Positions 23,337 through 30,931 of a DNA stretch of 34,173 bases are shown one piece after another. A program made the position numbers and the translations under genes. The notes under the pieces were generated by a model, which made no database searches, was not told the DNA's origin, and saw only the letters and a program-made list of their open reading frames with translations. The stretch covers positions 1 to 34,173 of the forward strand of contig NZ_JACMYO010000084.1 in assembly GCF_020889685.1 (NCBI RefSeq), given 5' to 3'. The DNA comes from Bradyrhizobium oropedii (GTDB taxonomy: Bacteria > Pseudomonadota > Alphaproteobacteria > Rhizobiales > Xanthobacteraceae). Each line of letters opens with the position of its first letter. The first letter of the stretch is position 1.

Positions 23337-24122
23337 TCACTCCGCGGCGCGCGCCAGCCGGAACAGGCTGCGATCGCCCTCGCGGCTGACCAGCAGCATC
23401 ACCATGACCGAGGCATCACCGAGCAGCGCCCGGTAGGCCGCGATCGAGCGGGTCAGGTGATTGTAGATCACGACCGCCGGAATCGCCGCAACGAGGCCGA
23501 GGGCGGTCGCGAGCAGCGCCTCGGCAATGCCCGGCGCCACCACCGCGAGATTGGTTGTGCGGGCCTCGGAGATCCCGATGAAGGCATTCATAATGCCCCA
23601 CACCGTGCCGAACAGGCCGACGAACGGCGCGGTGGCGCCGATCGTCGCGAGCACGCCGGTGCCGCGCGCGATCTGCCGCGACATCGCCGCCTCGACGCGC
23701 TCGAGCCGCAGCGCGATGCGCTCCTTGAAGCCGTCATCGAAGATTCCACCTGAGAGTTCGGCCTCGCGCGATGCCGAATGCACGATCTGCGCCACGGCGT
23801 CGTTGCCGTCGCGGCTGGCCTGCTCGACCTCGGCAAGCAGCGTGTCGCGCTCGAGCAGGCCGATGCGCTGCCGCGCGAGGGAGGTCTTGCGGCGGAGCTC
23901 GACAGTCTTGGCGAGCCAGACCGTCCAGGTAACGAGCGAAGCAAAGGCGAGCCCGATCATCACCGCCTTCACGACGATATCGGCGCTCGCGAACATGCCC
24001 CAGGGCGAGAGGTTGCGTGGCAGCAGCGCGGCGTCGGTCGCGGCCAGGCTCGTCCCGGGCAGCATGCCGAGTGCGGCAGACGCCGCCATCCAGATGCTTC
24101 GTACAAGCCAGCGATACGGCAT
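23337..24122 (-). CDS. exbB: ExbB MotA/TolQ/ExbB-type proton channel protein
   Basis: This is a 261-residue inner-membrane protein that with ExbD converts the proton gradient into TonB movement. It begins with an export-type segment (about 5-28, ending SLAATDA), so the first helix may be a cleaved signal as in longer ExbB proteins. Helices follow near 46-68, 162-188 (ATIGATAPFVGLFGTVWGIM) and 204-228 (GIAEALLATALGLVAAIPAV). Both core blocks match the family. The ATG at 24122 has GGGAGG 6 nt upstream; the frame continues to 24344 without support. It lies between hutX (25-bp gap) and exbD. Confidence 0.96.
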   Translation of the reverse strand: MPYRWLVRSIWMAASAALGMLPGTSLAATDAALLPRNLSPWGMFASADIVVKAVMIGLAFASLVTWTVWLAKTVELRRKTSLARQRIGLLERDTLLAEVEQASRDGNDAVAQIVHSASREAELSGGIFDDGFKERIALRLERVEAAMSRQIARGTGVLATIGATAPFVGLFGTVWGIMNAFIGISEARTTNLAVVAPGIAEALLATALGLVAAIPAVVIYNHLTRSIAAYRALLGDASVMVMLLVSREGDRSLFRLARAAE

Positions 24123-24147
24123 GATCGCCTCCCGTCCTTCGTTGCTC

Positions 24148-24672
24148 TCAGCCCGCTTTCGGCGTGAGGCGGTCCGCCAGCGCGTGGAAGCGCGCCAGCT
24201 GATCGTCGCGCAGCGCGCGCGTCTCGTCGCGGCCGACGAACACCTTGAACATGATGCCGCCGTCGACATTGATGAAGGCGATGAAGGCCGACACCTTGCC
24301 CATGAACGGTCGCTCCACGAACGCGATCGCCGCGCAGCGCTCATGCCTGAGATGGCCGTGCAGCCCTTTCGGCTGCATCAGGTTGAAATAGCCGCGACCG
24401 ACCTCGCCTTTCGGAATGGCGCCGGTGAATTCGAAGATCGCATCATCGGTGTGCACGATCAGCGTCACCTCGCCCCATTCCGCGACGTCCTGCATCGCGG
24501 TGGCGAATTCGCCGGCACCGATCCGCACCATGCTCTCAGGCAGCGCCTCGAGCACGGCGCGCGGCGTGACCTTGCGCTCGCGCGCGACGTCCTCGATTAC
24601 AGCGCCGGGATTGTCCGCCATATGGGCCTTCAACCCGGCAAGCTCGGTATTCGGCACGACTGCCTCCGTCAC
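24148..24672 (-). CDS. hutX: HutX/HuvX-type intracellular heme carrier
   Basis: This 174-residue cytosolic protein of the HutX/HuvX heme-utilisation family binds imported heme and hands it to the degrading enzyme. Recognisable segments are the N-terminal helical region DVARERKVTPRAVLEALPE, then VTLIVHTDDAIFEFTGAIPK, GYFNLMQPKGLHGHLRHERC and FVERPFMGKVSAFIAFINVD. The His pair in HGHLRH is a likely heme-ligand region. The GTG start at 24672 shares GTGA with the stop of the preceding oxygenase gene, so the two are coupled. The family is known in heme loci; exact binding residues here are not proven. Confidence 0.88.
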   Translation of the reverse strand: MTEAVVPNTELAGLKAHMADNPGAVIEDVARERKVTPRAVLEALPESMVRIGAGEFATAMQDVAEWGEVTLIVHTDDAIFEFTGAIPKGEVGRGYFNLMQPKGLHGHLRHERCAAIAFVERPFMGKVSAFIAFINVDGGIMFKVFVGRDETRALRDDQLARFHALADRLTPKAG

Positions 24673-25001
24673 GCCGGGCTCTTCGCGCGCTCGGTGATCA
24701 GCACCTCAAACCCCTCGAATTTGGGGTGACCGAGATAGAGGCTGCCGCCGGTCTCGTTGCCGGCGCGGGAATGCGCGCGTCGGAACGCATCCGACTTGGT
24801 CCAGTCCTCGAACGCCTTCTTGCTGGCCCACACCGTATGGGTCGCATACAGCGTATGGTCCTCGGCCTCGGGGCCCTTCACCAGATGAAACTCGATGAAG
24901 CCGGGCAGATCGCCGAGATAGGATTCGCGCGTCTTCCAGACCGTCTCGAACGCCTGCTCCTTGCCCTTGATCACCTGAAACCGGTTCATTGCGATGAACA
25001 T
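24669..25001 (-). CDS. hmuQ: IsdG/HmuQ-type heme-degrading monooxygenase
   Basis: This 110-residue protein of the antibiotic-biosynthesis-monooxygenase fold opens the heme ring to release iron. The catalytic triad of IsdG is found at matching positions: Asn6 in MFIAMNRF, Trp67 in FEDW, and His77, the heme ligand, in RRAHS. Bradyrhizobium japonicum HmuQ and HmuD are published enzymes of this type; I use hmuQ because of the heme-locus context, although the two cannot be told apart by eye. The ATG at 25001 has AGGAG upstream. It is translationally coupled to hutX. The reaction normally needs ascorbate or a reductase in vitro; the physiological donor is not known here. Confidence 0.9.
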   Translation of the reverse strand: MFIAMNRFQVIKGKEQAFETVWKTRESYLGDLPGFIEFHLVKGPEAEDHTLYATHTVWASKKAFEDWTKSDAFRRAHSRAGNETGGSLYLGHPKFEGFEVLITERAKSPA

Positions 25002-25026
25002 GAAAGCCTTCTCCTGTTGGCGGCGG

Positions 25027-25062
25027 ATGCCTTGGACAATGCCTTGGACGTTGCCTTGGCTG
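25027..25062 (-). repeat. three 12-bp tandem repeats in the hmuR-hmuQ gap
   Basis: On the plus strand, ATGCCTTGGACA, ATGCCTTGGACG and TTGCCTTGGCTG lie head to tail at 25027-25038, 25039-25050 and 25051-25062. They are in the 159-bp gap between hmuR and hmuQ, about 26 bp before the hmuQ ATG. A 12-bp period suggests slippage, or a repeated binding site. Confidence 0.85.
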
Positions 25063-25160
25063 CTGCCGGTTGATCTCGTTAATATCATGAATGCGCCAAA
25101 GCCGCGCTGGGGGCACCAGCGCGGCCGGAGCAACCTGGATGGAATGATCGGCTTGTCGCG

Positions 25161-27509
25161 TTACGCTCCACCAAGGTGAATCTTCAGACCGGCCTTGTAG
25201 ACGGTGCCCGGACCGGGGCTCGAGAACAGCACGTCATTCTGCGTCGTGCCGTCGGACGAGGAGCCCGGGATCGCATAGGGCCGATAGTACTGGTTCAAGA
25301 GGTTATCGACCGACGCCGTGAAGGTGACGTCCTTGGTGGCGTTCCAGGTCACATAGAGATTAACCAGCTCGTAGCCGGTCGAGGGCAGATAGCCCGCCGG
25401 CAGGTTGTTGTTGGCACCGAACGAGGACCATTGCGCGGCGATGATCAGCGAACGGTCGAGCAGGCGCACGCCGCCCGTCGTCGTCACCTTGCGTGGCGTG
25501 ATGGTGGCGAGCCCGACATTGGTCTCGGTGTTCCGGCCGCGCATCAGATGGCCGGCGACGCCCACAAACCAGTCGCCCGCGTCATACATCGTCTCGAGCT
25601 CAAAGCCCTCGATGCGAACGTGGGCGAGGTTCTGGTACTGGTAGAACTGGCTGAACCGTCCGAACGGCGTTGCGGTCGGCGTCGACGCGACGAGATCGAT
25701 GTAGCCGTCGACGTCGTTGCGGAACACGTTGATCTTGCCGCGGAACGAGTCGCTCGCGGTGAAGATGCCGTCATACTTCAGATTGATGCCGGCTTCCTTG
25801 TTCTTGCCGACCTCGGGCCGCAGCGCCGCGTTCGGCAGGAAGCAGAACAGCCCGCTGGTGCCGTCGGGACAGTTGAACAGCGCCGGCCCGCCGCCGGTGG
25901 CATGACTACCCGCAATCAACGTCTCGGTGATCGACGGTGCCCGATAGCCTTCGGCATAGCTCACATAAGGCGTGAAGCCCGCCACCGGCGTGACGCCGAG
26001 CGTGATCTTCGGCGACAGCCGGTCGCCGCTGGTCGTGGTGTTGATGGAGTTGAGCTCGTAGTGATCGTAGCGGACGGCGCTGACGAGCTCGAGCCAGGTC
26101 GAATAATTCTGCTTCAACTGCACGAAGCCGCCGGACACCGTGCGTTGGCCGCCCGGCGTCGTGATGTTGGAGTTACCGCGGGAATCGAAGGTCTCGACAT
26201 CGTCGCGGAAGGCATCGAAGCCGTAGGTCACGGCATTGCGCCAGTCACCGAAATTGAAGCGCGAGGTGTTGTTGACGTCGAGGCCGACGGTGTCGAGCGA
26301 ATAGCCGCGCTTGTTACCGACGCAGCCGGAGATGTTGTTGCCGGGATTGGCGAGCGTGCAGACACCGCCGCCTGTGGTGATGCGGTTGTTGTAGGTCTTG
26401 ACCTGATCGTTGTCGGTGCGGTTGCCGTAGACCGAGATATTCCAGTCGAACAGCATGTCGTCGGGCTTGGAGTATCGCCAGCTCAGCGTGCCCGTGTAGT
26501 TCCTTGCATCCGAAGCGTAGACCGAGGAGCCCGCGATCGCCGCCAGCGGCGCCGCCGTCGTGGTCGGGCCGCGGCTCGGCTGGCCGATATTGTACTGGTA
26601 GTCCTGGAAGATGCCGCCGATCTTGAAGTCGTGGCCTTCGGCCGGCCGGATCGTCACCTTCATCAGGCCGGCCGCGATATCATTGCCGGTGTTGCCGATC
26701 TCGGTGCCCGCGCCGTCCTTGTAGTTGCTCTGGGTGCGGTAGACCGCCCCACCGAACACGTCGACATTCGGATCGGCGCGGACGCCACCGAACACGGAGC
26801 CCATGCCGCGGTCCTTGTTGGAGCCGTAGGAGCCCGACATGTCGACGCCCCAGCGCTCGCCTGGGCGCACCACATCGTCGATATCCTTGGTGCGGAACGA
26901 GACCACGCCGCCGATCGCGCCGGAGCCGTAGATGTTCGCGGTCGGGCCGCGCACCACGTCGACGCCGCCGATCAGTTCGGGATCGAGGAAGAACGAGCCG
27001 TTGGCGTTATGGCCGGTGCGCTGGTAGTTCTGCCGCGCGCCGTCGACGACAACTGCGACGCGGCCGAAGTCCTGCAAGCCGCGGATGTTGACGACGGTCG
27101 CCGGATCGTCGCCGCGTTCCTGGAACGAGACGCCGGGAACATTGTAGAAAATGTCGGAAATCCTGTTCGGCTGCAGGCCCTGAATCTTCTCCAGCGTGAC
27201 CGAGCTGACCGGCGCCAGCGCGTCGATCGCACGCTCCTCGGTCTTGGACGCCACAGCGGTGATGGTGTCGAGCGACTGCACCGGTACCGCGCCGATCTGC
27301 GCACGCGCATTCATCGCAGGCTGCGCCGCCGCCTGTTGTTCGGCCGCAGGCTTCGGCTTCCGCTTGGCCTGCTTCGGCCGCTCTGTCGCAGCACGCGCCG
27401 CCGAAGCATCGGCTGTCTGCGCGAAACCGCCTCCCGGCAGCGCCGTCGAAAATGAAAACACCGACGCGCCCAAAATCAGGACGCGCGAAACCCTAGCCCC
27501 GTCAGCCAT
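25161..27509 (-). CDS. hmuR: TonB-dependent heme receptor
   Basis: This 782-residue outer-membrane receptor takes up heme or hemoproteins. It has a signal peptide (about 1-31, ending GFAQT), an Ala/Lys/Pro-rich linker (about 32-70), a TonB box-like region and plug (about 78-210, with DTITAVASKTEERAIDALAP and VSFQERGDDPATVVNIRGLQ), and a 22-strand barrel ending in an aromatic-type C-terminus. The heme-receptor landmarks are YAEGYRAPSITETL (FRAP box equivalent) and, after it, NAALRPEVGKNKEAG (NPNL equivalent). The ATG at 27509 precedes a good signal peptide. It leads an operon of heme genes and is divergent from hemP, so a heme role is well supported. Whether it accepts free heme or hemoprotein is unknown. 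Confidence 0.94.
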   Translation of the reverse strand: MADGARVSRVLILGASVFSFSTALPGGGFAQTADASAARAATERPKQAKRKPKPAAEQQAAAQPAMNARAQIGAVPVQSLDTITAVASKTEERAIDALAPVSSVTLEKIQGLQPNRISDIFYNVPGVSFQERGDDPATVVNIRGLQDFGRVAVVVDGARQNYQRTGHNANGSFFLDPELIGGVDVVRGPTANIYGSGAIGGVVSFRTKDIDDVVRPGERWGVDMSGSYGSNKDRGMGSVFGGVRADPNVDVFGGAVYRTQSNYKDGAGTEIGNTGNDIAAGLMKVTIRPAEGHDFKIGGIFQDYQYNIGQPSRGPTTTAAPLAAIAGSSVYASDARNYTGTLSWRYSKPDDMLFDWNISVYGNRTDNDQVKTYNNRITTGGGVCTLANPGNNISGCVGNKRGYSLDTVGLDVNNTSRFNFGDWRNAVTYGFDAFRDDVETFDSRGNSNITTPGGQRTVSGGFVQLKQNYSTWLELVSAVRYDHYELNSINTTTSGDRLSPKITLGVTPVAGFTPYVSYAEGYRAPSITETLIAGSHATGGGPALFNCPDGTSGLFCFLPNAALRPEVGKNKEAGINLKYDGIFTASDSFRGKINVFRNDVDGYIDLVASTPTATPFGRFSQFYQYQNLAHVRIEGFELETMYDAGDWFVGVAGHLMRGRNTETNVGLATITPRKVTTTGGVRLLDRSLIIAAQWSSFGANNNLPAGYLPSTGYELVNLYVTWNATKDVTFTASVDNLLNQYYRPYAIPGSSSDGTTQNDVLFSSPGPGTVYKAGLKIHLGGA

Positions 27510-27585
27510 TCTAGCCCCAGCCTAATCATCGCTCTTCTGGTTTGGCTGGCGTGCGCTCTGGTGAGCGGCTTGCTGGCTACGTTGC

Positions 27586-27608
27586 GATGCAAGCCACCCG
27601 CTTGCATC
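27586..27608 (-). promoter_or_regulatory. GATGCAAGC-N5-GCTTGCATC dyad in the hmuR leader
   Basis: This is a perfect 9-5-9 inverted repeat about 77 bp upstream of the hmuR ATG and a few bases downstream of the predicted hmuR start site (about 27612). As RNA it would be a 5' hairpin, and as DNA an operator placed for repression. Confidence 0.6.
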
Positions 27609-27618
27609 CTGTGATGAT

Positions 27619-27647
27619 TGGTTACGGGCCCGCAACAAAACGGTCAA
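27619..27647 (-). promoter_or_regulatory. predicted hmuR promoter
   Basis: On the minus strand, TTGACC (27647-27642), a 17-bp spacer and TAACCA (27624-27619) form a good -35/-10 pair for hmuR, with a start near 27612. Confidence 0.5.
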
Positions 27648-27663
27648 GAATGCGGCGGCGCTG

Positions 27664-27680
27664 TTTACATCGATTGTAAA
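27664..27680. promoter_or_regulatory. ICE-like palindrome TTTACATCGATTGTAAA (candidate Irr site)
   Basis: This 17-bp dyad is a perfect match in its outer six bases (TTTACA/TGTAAA). It keeps the layout of the iron-control element as I remember it (TTTAGAA-N3-TTCTAAA), with three differences. It is 17 bp upstream of the predicted hmuR -35 and 10 bp upstream of the predicted hemP -35, so it can serve both genes as an upstream activation site. Confidence 0.6.
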
Positions 27681-27689
27681 TTGCAGGCG

Positions 27690-27717
27690 TTGGAATGCGC
27701 CCTCGCCCGATTATACA
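27690..27717 (+). promoter_or_regulatory. predicted hemP-hmuTUV promoter
   Basis: On the plus strand, TTGGAA (27690-27695), a 16-bp spacer and TATACA (27712-27717) form a plausible promoter, with a start near 27724 and a leader of about 37 nt before hemP. Confidence 0.5.
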
Positions 27718-27760
27718 AGCAAGCACCATTTGAAAATATCGAAAGCGCAGCACCACGAGA

Positions 27761-27967
27761 ATGTCGGCAACTTCCGGAGACAGGTTCGACGCAGCGGGAA
27801 AGCAGGCCGATTCCGTGTCTGACGCGGCCAAAACCCTGATCATGCGCGGAAATCGTCTCGACAGCCGCGACCTGTTCTCGACCGAACGCGAGCTCATCAT
27901 CGTGCATGGCGAAGAGCACTACCGGCTGCGGCTGACTTCGCAGAACAAGCTGATCCTCACCAAGTGA
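27761..27967 (+). CDS. hemP: HemP/HmuP hemin uptake regulator
   Basis: This 68-residue protein has a variable N-terminus (about 1-30) and the conserved HemP domain (about 33-68): LDSRDLFSTERELIIVHGEE followed by HYRLRLTSQNKLILTK. In Bradyrhizobium japonicum the homolog HmuP is described as a coactivator needed with Irr for expression of the heme uptake genes. Its place next to the ICE-like site and at the head of the hmuTUV arm fits that role. The gene's stop shares GTGA with the hmuT start, so the products are made together. Its ribosome-binding site is weak. Confidence 0.93.
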   Translation: MSATSGDRFDAAGKQADSVSDAAKTLIMRGNRLDSRDLFSTERELIIVHGEEHYRLRLTSQNKLILTK

Positions 27968-28926
27968 CTGCCTCGATGACAATTTGTCGCACGCTCGCTC
28001 TGCTCGCATTCTCCTGTCTGCTGCCGATCGGCGCCGCAACCGCCGAGGGCATCACCGTGCACGACGCACGGGACCGCGACATCGTGATCGATGATCCCAC
28101 ACGCATCGTCTCGATCGGCGGCGCGATCACCGAGATCCTCTATGCGCTCGGCTTCGAGGACCGCATCGCCGGCGTCGACGCCACCAGCCTGTACCCGCCG
28201 GCGGCGCTGCGCGAAAAGCCCGACGTCGGCTACATGCGCCAGCTGTCACCCGAGGGCGTGCTCGGCCTACACCCGTCGCTGGTGCTCGCGGTGCAGGGCT
28301 CCGGGCCGAAGGAGACGATGGACGTGCTGGAGGCCGCCAAGGTGGCGCTGGTGCTGGTGCCCGAGACCTTCTCGGAAGCCGGGCTGGTCGAGAAGATCAG
28401 GCTGGTGGGCCACGCCATGGGCGCCGACCCGCGCGCCGCCTGCCTCGCCACGGCGGTGGAGAGCGATCTCGGCCAACTCCGCGCGCTACGCGCCAAAGTG
28501 GCAAAGCCGGTGCGCGTGATGTTCGTGATGTCGCTCCTGAACGGGCGGGCGCTCGCCGCGGGCCACAAGACCGCCGCGGACGAGATCATCCAGCTCGCCG
28601 GCGGCGTCAACGCCATCGACGGTTACGACGGCTACAAGCCGGTCAACGACGAGGCCATCGTGGCGGCGAAACCGGATGTCGTGCTGTCGATCGATCGCGG
28701 CAAGGATTCGCTGACCTCGGAAGCCGTGTTCACCCATCCGGCCTTTGCGCTGACGCCGGTCGCGGCCAACAAGGCCTTCATCTCGATGGAAGGGCTTTAT
28801 CTGCTGGGCTTCGGACCGCGCACCGCGGCCGCGGCGCGCGACCTCTCGGTCAAGCTTTATCCGGCGCTGGCGCCGGAGGCCGACAACTTCAAGCCATCCG
28901 CGTTGACCGCGAACTGCCGACAATGA
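27964..28926 (+). CDS. hmuT: periplasmic heme-binding protein HmuT
   Basis: This is a 320-residue binding protein of the BtuF/FepB-like type, which receives heme from the receptor and delivers it to HmuUV. A signal peptide covers about 1-28 (CRTLALLAFSCLLPIGAATA). The mature protein has RIVSIGGAITEILYALG as its first lobe, then the long backbone helix near 145-175 and a second lobe with AGGVNAIDGYDGYKPVNDEA. A Tyr in SLYPPAALREKPDVGYM lies where HmuT-type proteins usually place a heme ligand. The GTG at 27964 overlaps the hemP stop; an ATG at 27976 is an alternative. Its stop overlaps the hmuU ATG. Confidence 0.95.
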   Translation: MTASMTICRTLALLAFSCLLPIGAATAEGITVHDARDRDIVIDDPTRIVSIGGAITEILYALGFEDRIAGVDATSLYPPAALREKPDVGYMRQLSPEGVLGLHPSLVLAVQGSGPKETMDVLEAAKVALVLVPETFSEAGLVEKIRLVGHAMGADPRAACLATAVESDLGQLRALRAKVAKPVRVMFVMSLLNGRALAAGHKTAADEIIQLAGGVNAIDGYDGYKPVNDEAIVAAKPDVVLSIDRGKDSLTSEAVFTHPAFALTPVAANKAFISMEGLYLLGFGPRTAAAARDLSVKLYPALAPEADNFKPSALTANCRQ

Positions 28927-30023
28927 GCGTGATGGCCGAGCGCCGCGCGGGTGCGAAACAACGACGCGCCGGCATGTCGCTGCGACCGGCGGCGACACTC
29001 ACCCTGCTCTGCCTGCTGGCGGCGCTCGCTGGGACCGCGCTGGTCGCCTTGACGGTCGGAGCCGCCGGCATTCCATTGGCGCGGCTGCCGGCTGCGCTCG
29101 GTCTATGGGCCGATAGCGCAGCCAACCCATTGCTCGCGCGCGACCAGCTCGTGGTGTGGTCGATCCGCATTCCCCGGATCGCGGCGGCCGCAATGGTCGG
29201 CGGCCTGCTTGCCGTTTCCGGCGCGATCATGCAGGGCCTGTTCCGCAATCCCCTCGCCGACCCGGCGCTGGTCGGCGTCTCCTCCGGCGGCGCGTTTGCC
29301 GCGGCGGCCGCAATTGTCTTCACCGACAGCCATCTCGGCGGGAGCCTGCGCTTCCTGCAAAATCAGTTGCTGCCGATCGCGGCCTTTGCGGGCTCGCTGG
29401 TCACGACCATCGTGCTTTATGGCATTGCGAGCCGCGGCGGCCGCACGTCGATTGCGATCTTCCTGCTGGCCGGGCTGGCGATTGCCGCGATCGCCAATGC
29501 CGGCATCGGCCTTTTGGTCTTCGTGGCCGACGACCGCCAGCTTCGCAACATCACCTTCTGGATGCTGGGTTCGCTGAGCGGCGCGACCTGGACCAAGCTG
29601 TCAGCGCTGGCGCCGGTGCTGGCCGCGGCCCTGATCGCCTGCCTTTCGATCGCGCGCGGGCTCGACGTGCTGGTGCTCGGCGAGGCCGAGGCGTTCCACA
29701 GCGGCGTCGATGTCGAACGGCTGAAGCGGATCTCGATCGTGCTGGTGTCGGCGATGACAGGTGTCGCGGTCTCGGTCTGCGGCGTGGTCGGTTTCGTCGG
29801 CATCTTGGTGCCGCATCTGTTGCGTCTCGTCATCGGGCCTGCGCATCGCCTGCTGCTGCCGGCCTCGGCATTGCTCGGCGCGATCCTGCTGGTCGGCGCC
29901 GATACGGTGGCGCGCACCATCGTGGCACCGGCAGAAATGCCGATCGGCATCCTGACTGCGGCGATCGGCGCGCCGTTCTTCCTTGCCATGCTGCTGCGCC
30001 AGCGCGGGCTGGTGTCGCTATGA
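28923..30023 (+). CDS. hmuU: heme ABC transporter permease HmuU
   Basis: This 366-residue inner-membrane protein of the FecCD/BtuC permease family has about ten transmembrane helices. Recognisable segments are RIPRIAAAAMVGGLLAVSGA and GLFRNPLADPALVGVSSGGA (the conserved NPLAxPxxLGxxxGA region), FWMLGSLSGATW, and the C-terminal VGFVGILVPHLLRLVIGPAH with the ATPase-contact turn. The first 30 residues are basic and cytoplasmic. It overlaps both neighbours by 4 bp (ATGA with hmuT and with hmuV), so it is translated in step with them. As a homodimer with HmuV it takes up heme from HmuT. Confidence 0.96.
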   Translation: MSVMAERRAGAKQRRAGMSLRPAATLTLLCLLAALAGTALVALTVGAAGIPLARLPAALGLWADSAANPLLARDQLVVWSIRIPRIAAAAMVGGLLAVSGAIMQGLFRNPLADPALVGVSSGGAFAAAAAIVFTDSHLGGSLRFLQNQLLPIAAFAGSLVTTIVLYGIASRGGRTSIAIFLLAGLAIAAIANAGIGLLVFVADDRQLRNITFWMLGSLSGATWTKLSALAPVLAAALIACLSIARGLDVLVLGEAEAFHSGVDVERLKRISIVLVSAMTGVAVSVCGVVGFVGILVPHLLRLVIGPAHRLLLPASALLGAILLVGADTVARTIVAPAEMPIGILTAAIGAPFFLAMLLRQRGLVSL

Positions 30024-30823
30024 GCACGCTGCTCGAGGCGCAGTCAGTATCGATGACAGTAGGCGGTGCGAAGCTGGTCGATGCGGTCTCACTGCAGATT
30101 GACGCGGGCGAGATGGTAGCGATCGTTGGACCGAACGGCGCCGGCAAATCGACCCTGCTGCGAATGCTCTCGGGCGACCTCCGTCCGTCGCGCGGGGCGA
30201 TCCGGCTCAGGCAACGTGACCTCCACGCCTACGGTCCGCGCGAACTGGCGCAGCGTCGCGCGATGCTGTCGCAGCACATCAACGTCACCTTCCCGTTCAC
30301 CGTCGAGGAAATCGTCAGGATGGGCGCCGGCGAGAGCCCACGCGCCGTGACGCGTGCACTGGTCGAAGCGGCGCTGGACGAGGTTGGGCTTTCGCATTTC
30401 CGCTTCAGGCAATTGCCGACGCTGTCCGGCGGCGAGCAGCAGCGCGCGCATTTCGCCCGCGTGCTGGTGCAGCTCGCCTGCGGCGAGGCACTGCATGGGC
30501 CGGGACTCCTGCTATTGGACGAACCGACATCGAGCCTCGATCTGCGGCACCAGATCGACCTGGTCGAGACCGCCCGGCGGCGCGCCGCGCGCGGCACCGC
30601 CGTGATCGCGATCCTGCATGATCTCAACCTCGCGATGCGGTTCGCCGACCGCATCCTGCTGCTGCATCGCGGACGGCTTGCTGCCGACGGCGACCGCACC
30701 GCCGCGATGCAGGCCGACACGCTTCGCAAGATCTTCGAAATCGACGTTACGATCCAATACACCGGAGCGGGCGTGCCGTTCCTGCTGCCGCAGACAATGC
30801 GGCCGGCGAGCCAAGCGACGTAA
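30020..30823 (+). CDS. hmuV: heme ABC transporter ATP-binding protein HmuV
   Basis: This 267-residue ATPase powers HmuU. All motifs are present: Walker A GPNGAGKST (37-45), the Q-loop near LSQHINV, the signature LSGGEQQR (135-142), Walker B LLLLDEPT (163-170) and the H-loop His200 in ILHDLN. The insertion ACGEALHGPG before Walker B is typical of HmuV-like proteins. A longer open frame reaches back to 29156, but that part is a shadow of hmuU; the ATG at 30020 overlaps the hmuU stop. It is the last gene of this arm, and no terminator hairpin is obvious after it. Confidence 0.96.
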   Translation: MSTLLEAQSVSMTVGGAKLVDAVSLQIDAGEMVAIVGPNGAGKSTLLRMLSGDLRPSRGAIRLRQRDLHAYGPRELAQRRAMLSQHINVTFPFTVEEIVRMGAGESPRAVTRALVEAALDEVGLSHFRFRQLPTLSGGEQQRAHFARVLVQLACGEALHGPGLLLLDEPTSSLDLRHQIDLVETARRRAARGTAVIAILHDLNLAMRFADRILLLHRGRLAADGDRTAAMQADTLRKIFEIDVTIQYTGAGVPFLLPQTMRPASQAT

Positions 30824-30866
30824 CGCCGCAAGCCTTATCCCGTCGCAATATGCGTCATTCACAAAA

Positions 30867-30884
30867 CTGTCAGCCGGCTGTAAC
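30867..30884 (+). promoter_or_regulatory. Pho-box-like direct repeat CTGTCAG-CCGG-CTGTAAC
   Basis: Two seven-base direct repeats of the CTGTCAT type lie four bases apart, exactly the PhoB site layout, 48 bp upstream of the ATG of the phytase-like gene. The first matches the half-site at six of seven bases and the second at five of seven. Confidence 0.6.
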
Positions 30885-30931
30885 AGGCGCCTCGGAGAAC
30901 ACCGCATCGTTTATCCCTTGGGAGATCAACC

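Noticed and set aside
25176..27455. Open frame of 759 codons on the plus strand opposite hmuR
   Set aside because: It is an antisense shadow of a high-G+C gene; the translation is a low-complexity run of Arg, Ala, Val, Asp and Gly with no domain, while the opposite strand encodes a textbook receptor.
29156..30019. Long N-terminal extension of hmuV
   Set aside because: It is an Arg/Ala-rich out-of-frame reading of hmuU. HmuV similarity starts at the ATG at 30020, which overlaps the hmuU stop in the usual way.
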